64,000 nucleotides of DNA from NCBI GenBank assembly GCA_026707545.1, contig JAPOWR010000001.1, forward strand, positions 558,001-622,000, in the 5' to 3' direction. Below are positions 8,107 through 16,782 of the stretch, piece after piece. This DNA is from Acidobacteriota bacterium (GTDB lineage Bacteria > Acidobacteriota > Thermoanaerobaculia > Multivoradales > Multivoraceae). The notes below the pieces were generated by a model that ran no database searches, was not told where the DNA came from, and worked only from the letters and a program-made list of their open reading frames with translations. The translations under genes were made by a program, and so were the position numbers. The stretch's first letter is position 1. Each line of letters starts with the position of its first letter.

Positions 8107-11100
8107 GTGAACTCGCGCCTTGAGCAAGCGATCGAGGCCTTCGCGGCCATGGATGTCGAGGACGCCGAGGATCCGCGCGAGACGCTCGCACTCTCCCAGC
8201 GCGACATCCTGCGCGAGTACGCGCCGGCCTACGCCCGGTGGCTCGACGCGCATCAAGAAGCGGACGAGGGGCTCTTTCCCGTCGAGCAGGAGTCGGTGGA
8301 CGAGCAGCGCGAGCGCATGGCGGCGCTACGGCCGGCGCCGGACGAGGACGTACGCCGCTGGCTCCGCATCCTTCGGTATCGGGAGCTGATCCGGGTCGCG
8401 GTAGCCGACTTCAGCGGCCTCGACGACTTCGCGGAGACGACGCAGAAGATCTCCCAGGTGGCGGATGTCTGCGTCCAGCGGGCGCTCGATGCGACCGGCC
8501 TGGACAGGGAACCGTTCGCGGTGATCGCAATGGGCAAGTGGGGCGGGTTGGAGGTCAACTACAGCTCGGATATCGACGCCCTGTTCGTGGCCTCGGACGA
8601 CGTCGACCAGGAGGCCCTGCACCGGCTGCAGCGGCGGGCGCCGCAGTTCATTCGCCTGATCTCCGACAACACGGGCGACGGTTTCGTCTTCCGCGTGGAC
8701 ATGCGGCTGCGGCCCGAGGGGAAGATGGGCCCCCTGGTGCGGACGGTGGGGCAGTACCTCCGCTTCTACGAGCGCTACGGGATGAACTGGACGTTCCAGG
8801 CGCTGCTCAAGGCGCGCTTCGCCGGAGGCGACGCGGCGGCGGCCGAGGCGCTGATCGACGGTACGCGGGGGTTCGTCTTCGACCCGGATAGATCGCCGGA
8901 GACCCTGCTGCGGGAGGTCTTCGAGATGAAGCGGATGATCGAGAAGTCGCTCCGCTCCAAGGGCACCGAGATCGGCAACGTGAAGCTCGGCGCCGGCAGC
9001 ATCCGCGACATCGAGTTCATCGTCCAGTTGCTGCAGCTCTACCACGGCGCCTCCAACAAGAGCCTGCGCTCGCCGAACACGCTGCGGGCCATGTCGCGGT
9101 TGCGGGCGCACCGCGTGATCACGCAGGACGAGTACGACCGGTTGCGCGAGGCCTACATCTTCCTGCGAGTGGTCGAGCACGTACTGCAGTTGGAGCGGGA
9201 TCTTCCCGTGCGCCAGCTTCCGCGCGAGCCGAAACAGTGGGCGACGTTCCAGTGGCGGGTGGCGTTCGCACTGCGCCAGCCGCTCGACACCCTCGATCTG
9301 GGTGGCCGCTACGAGGAGACGGCGGCCGAAGTGCGCCGGATCTTCGGTGAGTTCTTCGACGAGACGATCGAACTCCTCGAGCACAAGCAGCAGGTACGGG
9401 ATCGGTGTCCGGACCTGCCCGCGGAGGTCATCGATGAGCACTTCCGCCGGTTGGAGCGAGGCTACTTCCAGGCGCATCCGGTCGAAGACGTGGTGCGCCA
9501 CCTGGAGATGATCCAGGAGCTCGACGCCGATCGGTTGTGCCGGGTCGATGTGCGCTATGTCGGCTCGACGCGGCGGGTGACGGTCGTGGCGAACGACTAC
9601 CAGGGCGAGTTCGCCAAAATCTGCGGTCTGCTCGCGGCGTATGGCCAGTCCATCCTGAGCGGCAGCTCCTACACGTACCAGGATGTGGGCGACATCGAGT
9701 TCTATCGCCGGCCTCAGCGGGCGCGGCGCCGAGGTCCGGCGCCTCGGCGGGGCAGACGGCGCCGGCGCAGGCCTTCGAGTCCGCCGCGGCCGCAGCAGGG
9801 ACCGACCCGCATCGTGTACTCGGCGGAGGTCCAGCCGGCTCCGGACCGGCCTGCGCACGTCTTCTCCTGGAACGAGTTCGAGCGGGATCTGAACGGCTTG
9901 CTGGCGCTGCTCGAGAAGGGCGAGGCGCGGCGCGCCAACGAGGAGCTCACGCTGCGGGTGATGGAAGCGGCGCGGCAGACGCAACCCGGAGCCGATGAGG
10001 ACCGGGTTCTGCCGCCGATCTCCATCTCGGTCGACAACCGGTCGGACGAGCACTGCACCGTTCTCGAGATCCGAAGCCCTGACAGCTTCATGTTCCTGTT
10101 CGAGTTCGCGAACGTACTTTCGACCCGTGACTACTGGATCGACAAGGTCGTGTTCGACACGGTGGACGGTGAGGTACGTGACCGGCTGTTCGTGACGACC
10201 CGGCAGGGCGGGAAGATCGAGAATCGCGTCGACGTCGACAAGCTGCGGCTGACGGTCACGCTGATGAAGCAGTTCGCCCGACGGCTGGCCGTGGCGCCGA
10301 ATCCACACCTGGCGCTCCGTCAGTTCGGCGCGTTGATCGACGCGGCGTGCGAGCAGGTTTCCGATCCGACCCAGGCGCTCACCTCGTCACTGGACGAACT
10401 GGCCCGCGTCCTGGGGGCCGGGACTTACCTGTGGGAGGAGTTCCTGCGCCGGCAGCACGAGAACCTGATGCCGCTGCTCGCCAACATGGCCGACCTGGAC
10501 CGGGGCGTCGCCGCCGAGGACCTGAGGCGGCGGCTCGATACCGCGCTCGAGGGCCGGAAGACGCCGGACGAGGCCCTCAACCGGTTCAAGGACGACGAGA
10601 TCGGTCGGATCGACATGCGGCACCTGACCCGCCGGATCGAACACTTCAGCGATTTCGGAGACGAACTCTCGACGCTCTCCGATGTCGTCCTCACGCGCGC
10701 GGCCGAGGAGGCGGTCACGGAGGTTCTCCGAGGCGCGGATGATCCCGGAACGTGGTGCCTGTGCGCGCTCGGCAAGTGGGGCGGACGCGACCTCGGCTAT
10801 GCCTCGGACATCGAACTCATGTTCATCTGGGACGCGCCGCGGGCGGAGCAGGCGTGGGCAGGAGAGGCCTACGAACGCGCGGCGATGCGGCTGGCGCGAC
10901 TGATCCGGGCCAAGCGCGACGGGATCTTCGAGCTGGACTGGCGCCTTCGCCCGGGCGGCGCCTCATCGCCGCTGGCCGCATCGTTCCAGCGCTTCGCTTC
11001 GTACTACAGCTCCGAGGGTGAGGCCGATCCCTACGAGCGCCAGGCCCTGGTACGGCTGCGCACGGTCGCCGGCGACCCGGAGCTGCGGGACCGGATCGAG

Positions 11101-11595
11101 GCGCACCGGGGGCAGTTCGTGTTCGATCGGCGTCCCCACGATCTGGCGCGGATCCGGCATCTGAGAAACCGCCAGCGCTCGGAACTCACAGCCCGCGGGA
11201 CGACGAACGCGAAGTTCAGTGCCGGCGGTCTGCTGGACGCCGAGTACTTCGTCCAGGTGCGTCAGATCGCGGCCGGCGCGGACGATCCCGAAGTGCGGCA
11301 GACGAACACCCTGGAGGCGGTCACGGCGCTTCATGACCGCGGCTACATCACGCGGGACGTGTTCGACGAAGTGACCGCTGGCTATCGACTGCTGCGCGCG
11401 GTGATCAACTGCCTGCGCATCGTCCGCGGCCACAGTAAGGATCTGGTCATTCCTGAGCGGCAGACGAGCGGGTTTCGCTTTCTGGCGCGCCGGCTGCACA
11501 GCCTTGGCCAACTGCCGGACGAGGACGGCGCCTGGGACCGGATCGCGGAGCGGATGGCGGCTCTTCAGCGCCTGTTCGACGACCAGGTCGCCTGA
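8107..11595 (+). CDS. glnE: GlnE-like glutamine synthetase adenylyltransferase with internal ACT-type domains
   Basis: A 1162-residue protein. GTG 8107 is preceded by GAGGAGG at good spacing. The N-terminal nucleotidyltransferase has AMGKWGGLEVNYSSDIDALF (about residue 141). The C-terminal one has ALGKWGGRDLGYASDIELMF (about 885), with Glu in place of the second metal-binding Asp. Both halves carry GlnE helical regions. Between them, at about residues 480-725, lie two ACT-like segments (VTVVANDYQGEFAKICGLLA and VLEIRSPDSFMFLFEFANVL) separated by an Arg-rich linker (about 535-560). ACT pairs of this kind normally sit in GlnD and sense glutamine. Predicted role: reversible adenylylation of glutamine synthetase with built-in effector sensing. 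It converges on the P-II gene. Confidence 0.85.
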   Translation: MNSRLEQAIEAFAAMDVEDAEDPRETLALSQRDILREYAPAYARWLDAHQEADEGLFPVEQESVDEQRERMAALRPAPDEDVRRWLRILRYRELIRVAVADFSGLDDFAETTQKISQVADVCVQRALDATGLDREPFAVIAMGKWGGLEVNYSSDIDALFVASDDVDQEALHRLQRRAPQFIRLISDNTGDGFVFRVDMRLRPEGKMGPLVRTVGQYLRFYERYGMNWTFQALLKARFAGGDAAAAEALIDGTRGFVFDPDRSPETLLREVFEMKRMIEKSLRSKGTEIGNVKLGAGSIRDIEFIVQLLQLYHGASNKSLRSPNTLRAMSRLRAHRVITQDEYDRLREAYIFLRVVEHVLQLERDLPVRQLPREPKQWATFQWRVAFALRQPLDTLDLGGRYEETAAEVRRIFGEFFDETIELLEHKQQVRDRCPDLPAEVIDEHFRRLERGYFQAHPVEDVVRHLEMIQELDADRLCRVDVRYVGSTRRVTVVANDYQGEFAKICGLLAAYGQSILSGSSYTYQDVGDIEFYRRPQRARRRGPAPRRGRRRRRRPSSPPRPQQGPTRIVYSAEVQPAPDRPAHVFSWNEFERDLNGLLALLEKGEARRANEELTLRVMEAARQTQPGADEDRVLPPISISVDNRSDEHCTVLEIRSPDSFMFLFEFANVLSTRDYWIDKVVFDTVDGEVRDRLFVTTRQGGKIENRVDVDKLRLTVTLMKQFARRLAVAPNPHLALRQFGALIDAACEQVSDPTQALTSSLDELARVLGAGTYLWEEFLRRQHENLMPLLANMADLDRGVAAEDLRRRLDTALEGRKTPDEALNRFKDDEIGRIDMRHLTRRIEHFSDFGDELSTLSDVVLTRAAEEAVTEVLRGADDPGTWCLCALGKWGGRDLGYASDIELMFIWDAPRAEQAWAGEAYERAAMRLARLIRAKRDGIFELDWRLRPGGASSPLAASFQRFASYYSSEGEADPYERQALVRLRTVAGDPELRDRIEAHRGQFVFDRRPHDLARIRHLRNRQRSELTARGTTNAKFSAGGLLDAEYFVQVRQIAAGADDPEVRQTNTLEAVTALHDRGYITRDVFDEVTAGYRLLRAVINCLRIVRGHSKDLVIPERQTSGFRFLARRLHSLGQLPDEDGAWDRIAERMAALQRLFDDQVA

Positions 11596-11630
11596 GCATC
11601 CGCACGCTCTCGGCGCCCCAGAACGGAAAC

Positions 11631-11662
11631 GCGCGCCGGAAGCCGCGAGGCTCCCGGCGCGC
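11631..11662. terminator. Bidirectional hairpin terminator between convergent glnE and glnK
   Basis: A 14-base arm (GCGCGCCGGAAGCC) pairs with GGCTCCCGGCGCGC around a GCGA tetraloop of the GNRA type, with a single mismatched pair. It lies 36 bases after the glnE stop and 24 bases after the glnK stop on the other strand, so it can serve both. There is no long T-run. Confidence 0.6.
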
Positions 11663-11685
11663 GCGTGCCGTGCGATGCGGTGGGC

Positions 11686-12027
11686 CTAGCCGATCGCGAC
11701 GTTTCCGGTCTCGCCGGTTCGGATGCGGATCGTCTCTTCGAGCGGCAGGATGAAGATCTTGCCGTCGCCGACCCGGCCGGTCTGAGCGCCTTGGGTGATC
11801 GCGTCGACCACGACGTCGACGTAGTCGTCGTTCACCGCGATCTCCAGCTTCAGCTTGCGCAGCAGGGCGCCGGCCTCCTTGTGACCGCGGTAGACCTCGG
11901 CTACTCCCCGCTGGCGGCCTCGTCCCATCACGTTGGAGACGGTCAGCAGGTGAATCTCCTTCTCTTCCAGGAGGTCGAGAACCTCCTGCATCCGGTCGGG
12001 CTGAACGATTGCCACGATGTACTTCAT
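11686..12027 (-). CDS. glnK: P-II family nitrogen regulator lacking the uridylylation tyrosine
   Basis: A 113-residue P-II protein. It keeps GRGRQRG (start of the T-loop), EVYRG with Tyr46, the QTGRVGDGKIF nucleotide-binding stretch with Lys90, and RIRTGE with Arg101 and Arg103. Numbered against E. coli GlnB without gaps, the modified Tyr51 is Glu51 here (YRGHKEAG). Uridylylation at that site is therefore impossible. ATP/ADP and 2-oxoglutarate binding should remain. It lies 18 bases downstream of amtB in the usual amtB-glnK coupling, so its likely role is gating the ammonium channel and possibly contacting the GlnE-like protein encoded opposite. Confidence 0.93.
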   Translation of the reverse strand: MKYIVAIVQPDRMQEVLDLLEEKEIHLLTVSNVMGRGRQRGVAEVYRGHKEAGALLRKLKLEIAVNDDYVDVVVDAITQGAQTGRVGDGKIFILPLEETIRIRTGETGNVAIG

Positions 12028-12045
12028 GTCACTCCTCCTTCTGCC

Positions 12046-13386
12046 CTAGTCGACCAGGGTGTAGGCGTTTTCGCGGTGGTCGGTGAGGTCGAGCCCGATC
12101 CGCTCCTCGTCGTCGCTGACGCGCAGGCCGACGATCAGGTCGACGATCTTGAGCAGGATGAAGGACACGACCGCCGCCCAGACGATGGTGTAGGCGACCG
12201 CCTTGAGCTGAATCGCAACCTGTCCGGCGTTGCCGTAGAAGAGGCCGTTCGTGTCGTTGCCGGGCACCACGTCCGTGGCCCAGAGGCCGGCGGCGATCGC
12301 GCCCCACATGCCGGCGACGCCGTGGACGCCGAAGACGTCCAGCGAATCGTCGTAGCCGAGCTTCGACTTCAGCCAGGTGACGGCAAGGTAGGCGAACACG
12401 GAAGCGCCGGCGCCGACGCCGAGTGCGCCGATGGCGCTGACCGAGCCGCAGGCCGGGGTGATCGCGACGAGCCCGGCGACAGCGCCGGTGATGACACCCA
12501 GAAGCGTGGGCTTCGAGTCCTTGAACCAGTCGATCAGGCCCCAGGTGGCGGCCGCCGTTGCGGTAGCGACCTGGGTGACGACGAAGGCGTTGGAGGCCGA
12601 AGCGTTGGCGGCCACGGCGCTGCCGGCGTTGAACCCGAACCATCCGAACCAGAGGAGGCCCGTGCCGAGCACCGCGAAGGGCAGGTTGTGCGGCGGGGAA
12701 GCATGTTCGGGATAGTCACGTCGCCGGCCAAGCACGATCGCCGCCACCAGGGCCGAAACGCCAGCGTTGATGTGAACGACCGTACCGCCGGCGAAATCGA
12801 GCGCACCGTCGCCGCCGAGTCCGAAGAAGCCCTCCGAACCGCCCCAGACCCAGTGACAGATCGGCGCGTAAACAACCAGCAGCCAGGCGCCCATGAACAG
12901 GCAGATGGCGCTGAACTTCATCCGCTCCGCGAAGGCGCCGACCATCAGGGCGGGCGTGATGATCGCGAACATGCCCTGGAAGATCATGAAGAGCGGTCCG
13001 GGAATGCCCGTCCCGTCCCAGGCGTCGTGGCTCAGGCCGGCCAGCAGGAAGTAGTCGCCGCCGCCGATCACGCCGCCGAGAGCGTCCGAGCCGAAGGCGA
13101 GGCTGAAGCCGACGACGACCCAGAGCACCGTCATGAGTCCCATGCAGAGGAAGCACTGCATGAGGATCGAGAGGATGTTCTTGCGACGGACCAGTCCGCC
13201 GTAGAAGAACGCCAGTCCCGGCGTCATGAGCAACACCAAGGCACTGGCGGTCAGCATCCATGCCGTATCGCCGCTATCGACTCCTTCCTGCGCCGCGGCC
13301 GGGGCGGCTCCGAAGAGTGCAAGCAGCAACGTGAGTCCCAGGGCCGAACCCAGACCCAGGGTCCGGCCACGCGTTCTGAAGCTCAT
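12046..13386 (-). CDS. amtB: Ammonium transporter Amt
   Basis: A 446-residue channel. ATG 13386 follows GGAGGGA and begins a cleavable-looking signal peptide (ending AAPAAAQ). Eleven further hydrophobic segments follow. Signatures include FFYGGLVRRKNILSILMQC, the first pore His in GTVVHINAGVSALVA and the second in DVFGVHGVAGMWGA. The C-terminal tail (EERIGLDLTDHRENAY) carries the conserved regulatory region that interacts with P-II. It would conduct ammonium or ammonia across the inner membrane. It forms an operon with glnK and lies downstream of an amine oxidase gene on the same strand that could supply periplasmic ammonia. Confidence 0.95.
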   Translation of the reverse strand: MSFRTRGRTLGLGSALGLTLLLALFGAAPAAAQEGVDSGDTAWMLTASALVLLMTPGLAFFYGGLVRRKNILSILMQCFLCMGLMTVLWVVVGFSLAFGSDALGGVIGGGDYFLLAGLSHDAWDGTGIPGPLFMIFQGMFAIITPALMVGAFAERMKFSAICLFMGAWLLVVYAPICHWVWGGSEGFFGLGGDGALDFAGGTVVHINAGVSALVAAIVLGRRRDYPEHASPPHNLPFAVLGTGLLWFGWFGFNAGSAVAANASASNAFVVTQVATATAAATWGLIDWFKDSKPTLLGVITGAVAGLVAITPACGSVSAIGALGVGAGASVFAYLAVTWLKSKLGYDDSLDVFGVHGVAGMWGAIAAGLWATDVVPGNDTNGLFYGNAGQVAIQLKAVAYTIVWAAVVSFILLKIVDLIVGLRVSDDEERIGLDLTDHRENAYTLVD

Positions 13387-13745
13387 ACGAGTCCCTCCAA
13401 GTCGTTGATCCGCCCGGCTGGTCGTCTTGCCCGTGCTTCCTCCCGGCGGCACGGGCGAGGTCAGGTCCCTGGAACTGACGCCCTGGCGTGCCCGTTCGCC
13501 GTATCGAGAATCGTGCCAACCGTGCGGGGGCCGCTGGCCTGCGGGAGCCGGAGCGGATGCGAGGTCGCGGCGCGGGGCGGAAACCGGTGCGGTTATGCGA
13601 CTTAACGCCGGATTGGTTCGGCGGGCACGGGCCCCGGCGCTGCTTTGGGAGACGGGCCTGGACGGCCGCACGTCAATCTCAGCCAAACATTCCTGTTCGG
13701 CTGAGAGTGGTAGTGCGACAGAACTGTAGGCCGGGTCTTCGCGGC
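13387..13745. other. Intergenic region upstream of amtB
   Basis: About 360 bases with no credible gene. It holds the amtB promoter region and the 3' flank of the amine oxidase gene, including the hairpin at 13677-13706. A TGGCAC on the minus strand at 13513-13518 recalls a sigma-54 -24 element, but the matching -12 GC is missing. Confidence 0.5.
13677..13706. terminator. Hairpin after the amine oxidase gene
   Basis: TCTCAGCCAAAC pairs with GTTCGGCTGAGA around ATTCCT; 11 of 12 positions are complementary and the twelfth can form a G-U pair. It sits 40 bases beyond the amine oxidase stop. There is no T-run, so it may be a rho-assisted terminator or a regulatory site for amtB instead. Confidence 0.42.
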
Positions 13746-15731
13746 TCAGGGAAGGTCGAGCGCCGGATTGCGGTCGAAGAAGTCGAACGGACGGAGCTCG
13801 AAACCGTGCCACAGGACCGGCATTACCGGCCAGTCCTCCGCGCGCGGCAGGTGGTGCATGCCGACGGTGTGCCACAGGACGATGTCCGTGTCCTGGATCG
13901 GCCGGTCGGCCTCCGTCCATTCCGGCAGACCCATGCCGGGCTCGCTGAGCGTCGGGTGGTCACCGGCGGCGAACCGCTCCCCGTCGCGCTGCGGCGTCAC
14001 CCAGAGGTGGTGGTCGATGAAGCCGGCGCGTCTCCGCGGATAGTCATCCGCGGATAGCAGCGTGTTCATGTTCCGTCCGGGCATCACCTGGAAGCTGGTG
14101 GGGTAGCCGACCGCGTTCCTGCGACTCGTGCTCTGCACCCGCCACAGCGTGGGCCGGTTCAGGTCGATGTTGAGCCGGGCCTCCTGTTCGCTCGAGGCGA
14201 CCCGCGGTTCCTGCACCCACAGGCTGCGCCGGGGATGGCCGTCGGGAAGGCTGCGGGCGACCAGGCGGTCGGCGACGAAGCGGTTGTCCGTGCCGTCGAC
14301 GTCGATGTCGAGTCGGAAGCTGAAGTAGTGATCGTGGTTGATGGCGACGACGTTCTCCTGCACGAAGCGTCCGTAGGCGTCGGCGGAGGCGTTCTCGAGC
14401 AGGGCGTCCGCAGCGCCGGCGTTCACCGGTCCGGCGGCAGGCGTGGGCCGGTCGGCGGAGGCCGCGGTGGTCGTCTCGTAGGCGAGAATGCCGGTGGCGC
14501 CGACCCGGACCTCGATCGAACCGTCCTGCCGGAAGATCCAGTCGAGCAGGTAGTCGTAGTTGCCGACGACGCCTCCGACCCGCACGACCAGGTCTCGGCT
14601 CCTGCGGCTCTCGGGCCGCTCGGAGGACCAGTGCCGCCAGGAAGGATCGCCCGTCTCGCGCTCGTAGACGCAGATCGTGCCGGGCACGGTGCGTGGATGA
14701 CCGTTGGCGCCGGTCTTCGTCGTGTCGATGTAGACGGCGTGGTCCGGACAGTCGTCTCCGGGCATCAACGGTTTGCCGAGACCGCCCGCCACGAACTCGC
14801 CGGCATCGATGAAGTTCATGGTGTACCAGTTGAACCTGGGGTCCATGTAGGGGACGAAGATCTCGGACAGGTAGCCCTGGTAAAGGACGCGCCGCGGCGT
14901 GGCTTCGGAACCCTCGCGGTAGTCCACCAGGGAGACGACGAGCCCCGTACGCTGATCCGGACGGAGGTGGAAACTCCAGTTCTGCCAGGCGACCTCGTAG
15001 CCATCCATCTCGAAGCCGGGTCCGAGCGGCTGACGCACCTCGATCGGACCGGCCACCTCGCGCTCCTCGCCGAGCATCTCGCCGAAGTCTGTCGGAACCG
15101 CGCGAATCGGGCCGGGGCCCTCGTCGACGACGCGGAGCACTTCCTCGGATTCGAGGTCCACGACCGCGACCAGGCCTTCGATCGCATGCTGGCTGACACC
15201 GTCGGGCTCGCTGCAGCTCACGTGGGCGATTCGGCGGCCCCGCTCCTCGTCCGTCCCGAAGTAGCCGCGCGGTCCGGCGGCGCAATCGACGAAGGTGAGA
15301 TCGGTGATGCCGCGCGCCTCGAGCCCGGCGAGGAAGTCGGGGTGCTCCAGCACCTTGTCGGTCAGCGATCCGAACTCGCCGCCGTGCCAGTTCGGCTCGA
15401 CGCCTTCGAGCGATTGCCAGGAGACGACTTTCTCTTCGATCAGGTCGACGATCGCCTCGAAGGAGTCCTTGTCCCTGCGCACCAGTGCGTAGGCTCTGCG
15501 GGGCATCGGATCGCCCTGCTTCCAGGCCAGGACGTTCTGCTTGGCCGGCTCCTGGAGCGTCAACTGGGAGAACTTCGTGTCCCTGTCGAGATGGCCCGCG
15601 TCCCGCAGCAACACCAGGGTGCGCCAGATCTCCTTGTCGCTCAGGGGATCGAGCGGGTGCTCCGCTGCCGCGGCGGGAAGGCCGGCAGCGATCGCGACGG
15701 TCAACGTGACGAGGAGGGGCGACGTCTTCAT
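13746..15731 (-). CDS. Copper-containing (TPQ) primary amine oxidase
   Basis: A 661-residue exported enzyme; ATG 15731 follows AGGAGC and begins a signal peptide ending AAAA. The cofactor site Asn-Tyr-Asp-Tyr is present in VVGNYDYLLDW near residue 393; its first Tyr would become topaquinone. The candidate catalytic Asp lies in NWYTMNFIDAGEFVAGG. Copper ligands are the HxH of AINHDHYFSF and a distal His in GMHHLPRAEDWP. It would oxidise primary amines to aldehyde, hydrogen peroxide and ammonia in the periplasm. The position upstream of amtB-glnK suggests amine-derived nitrogen scavenging. Confidence 0.9.
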   Translation of the reverse strand: MKTSPLLVTLTVAIAAGLPAAAAEHPLDPLSDKEIWRTLVLLRDAGHLDRDTKFSQLTLQEPAKQNVLAWKQGDPMPRRAYALVRRDKDSFEAIVDLIEEKVVSWQSLEGVEPNWHGGEFGSLTDKVLEHPDFLAGLEARGITDLTFVDCAAGPRGYFGTDEERGRRIAHVSCSEPDGVSQHAIEGLVAVVDLESEEVLRVVDEGPGPIRAVPTDFGEMLGEEREVAGPIEVRQPLGPGFEMDGYEVAWQNWSFHLRPDQRTGLVVSLVDYREGSEATPRRVLYQGYLSEIFVPYMDPRFNWYTMNFIDAGEFVAGGLGKPLMPGDDCPDHAVYIDTTKTGANGHPRTVPGTICVYERETGDPSWRHWSSERPESRRSRDLVVRVGGVVGNYDYLLDWIFRQDGSIEVRVGATGILAYETTTAASADRPTPAAGPVNAGAADALLENASADAYGRFVQENVVAINHDHYFSFRLDIDVDGTDNRFVADRLVARSLPDGHPRRSLWVQEPRVASSEQEARLNIDLNRPTLWRVQSTSRRNAVGYPTSFQVMPGRNMNTLLSADDYPRRRAGFIDHHLWVTPQRDGERFAAGDHPTLSEPGMGLPEWTEADRPIQDTDIVLWHTVGMHHLPRAEDWPVMPVLWHGFELRPFDFFDRNPALDLP

Positions 15732-15834
15732 GGATGCTCCTTGTTGCACGGATCCGGCGCCGCCGCACCGGCCGCACCGGGAAGTTCCGGCGTTCAGGGA
15801 ATCACCCTATCGCGGCCTGTAGACTGGCAAACCG

Positions 15835-16782
15835 GTGAGCCTGAAGATCGTTCCACCGTCGCGGCGTTTGAATGCGGGCGCCGACGCCGCTTCGGTTCAG
15901 CCGGCGGGCCGCCGCTGGCCGTCCGCGCCCCAGGGCCGACAGTTGTTCCGCAGGCCCGCGGATCCGAACAGCCCGCGCCAGGTCAAGACGAGCTTCTCGC
16001 TCAAGTGCCTGCACCGGATCGTGGGGCTGGAGTACCTGAACTTCGGCATATGGAGCGCCGAAGACCCGCTGGATCTGGCCGGTTTGCGCCGTGCACAGGA
16101 GCGCCTGGTGGAGCGGCTGTTCGAACTGCTGCCCCCGGGTGTGTCGTCCGTGCTCGACGTCGGCTGCGGTACAGGTGCGATCACCGAACGCCTGGCCGCC
16201 CTCGGCTACGACGTGGAGGGTCTGTCGCCTGATCCCTACCACGGCGAGCTGTTCGCGGCGCGGCTTCCGGATCGACGCTTCCACCTCGGCCGCTTTCAGG
16301 AGTTCGAGCCGGACCGACGCTACGACCTCCTGTTCCTTTGCGAGTCGGCTCAGTACGTGTGGCTCGAAGAACTGTTCGAGGCGGTCGAGCGCTCCCTGGC
16401 GCCCGGTGGAACCGTGCTGCTGTGCGACTACTTCGTCGTTCGTCCGAACGACGGGGAGCAATCGAGGAGCGGTCACCCGCTGGGTGACTTCCTGGGACGG
16501 GCGGCGAAGGCCGGTCTCGTCCTCGAAGTCGACGAGGATGTGACCCCGGCCGTGCTGCCGACCTTGCGGTTGGGCCAAGCCATCCTGGACCGCTTCGGAC
16601 GCGGAGCGGTGGAGCTCCTGCGGGAGACGACGATGCGCCGGTCGCCGCGGTTCGCCGGCTTCGGCTGGCGACTGGCCCGGCCGCTCACCGGCCGCCTGGA
16701 TCGGCTCGACCGGCTGATCGATCCGGAGCGCTTCGCCCGCGTGAAGCAGTACCGCGTGATGCGCTTCAGGAGCGCTCGGTGA
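15835..16782 (+). CDS. Class I SAM-dependent methyltransferase
   Basis: A 315-residue protein with an N-terminal extension of about 75 residues before a Rossmann-type methyltransferase domain. Motif I is SVLDVGCGTGAITERLA at about residue 103. An acidic loop and a post-motif (SLAPGGTVLLCDYF) follow at about 185. The substrate is not evident; the layout resembles small-molecule or lipid methyltransferases. The GTG start lies 103 bases from the divergent amine oxidase gene. The stop overlaps the start of the next gene (GTGA), so the two are probably co-translated. Confidence 0.82.
   Translation: MSLKIVPPSRRLNAGADAASVQPAGRRWPSAPQGRQLFRRPADPNSPRQVKTSFSLKCLHRIVGLEYLNFGIWSAEDPLDLAGLRRAQERLVERLFELLPPGVSSVLDVGCGTGAITERLAALGYDVEGLSPDPYHGELFAARLPDRRFHLGRFQEFEPDRRYDLLFLCESAQYVWLEELFEAVERSLAPGGTVLLCDYFVVRPNDGEQSRSGHPLGDFLGRAAKAGLVLEVDEDVTPAVLPTLRLGQAILDRFGRGAVELLRETTMRRSPRFAGFGWRLARPLTGRLDRLDRLIDPERFARVKQYRVMRFRSAR

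Noticed and set aside
9700..9800. Possible frameshift in the Arg-rich linker of the GlnE-like protein
   Set aside because: The frame stays open with ACT-like sequence on both sides, and no alternative frame restores a better protein; the linker is probably genuine low complexity.
13513..13518. Possible sigma-54 promoter upstream of amtB
   Set aside because: TGGCAC is present on the minus strand but the GC of the -12 element is absent at the required spacing.
11665..13605. Plus-strand open frame of 646 codons
   Set aside because: Antisense to glnK and amtB; composition Asp/Glu/Arg/Gly-rich without domains.
14235..16232. Plus-strand open frame of 665 codons
   Set aside because: It is antisense to the copper amine oxidase gene and runs into the methyltransferase; no domain, and a composition typical of GC-rich shadows.
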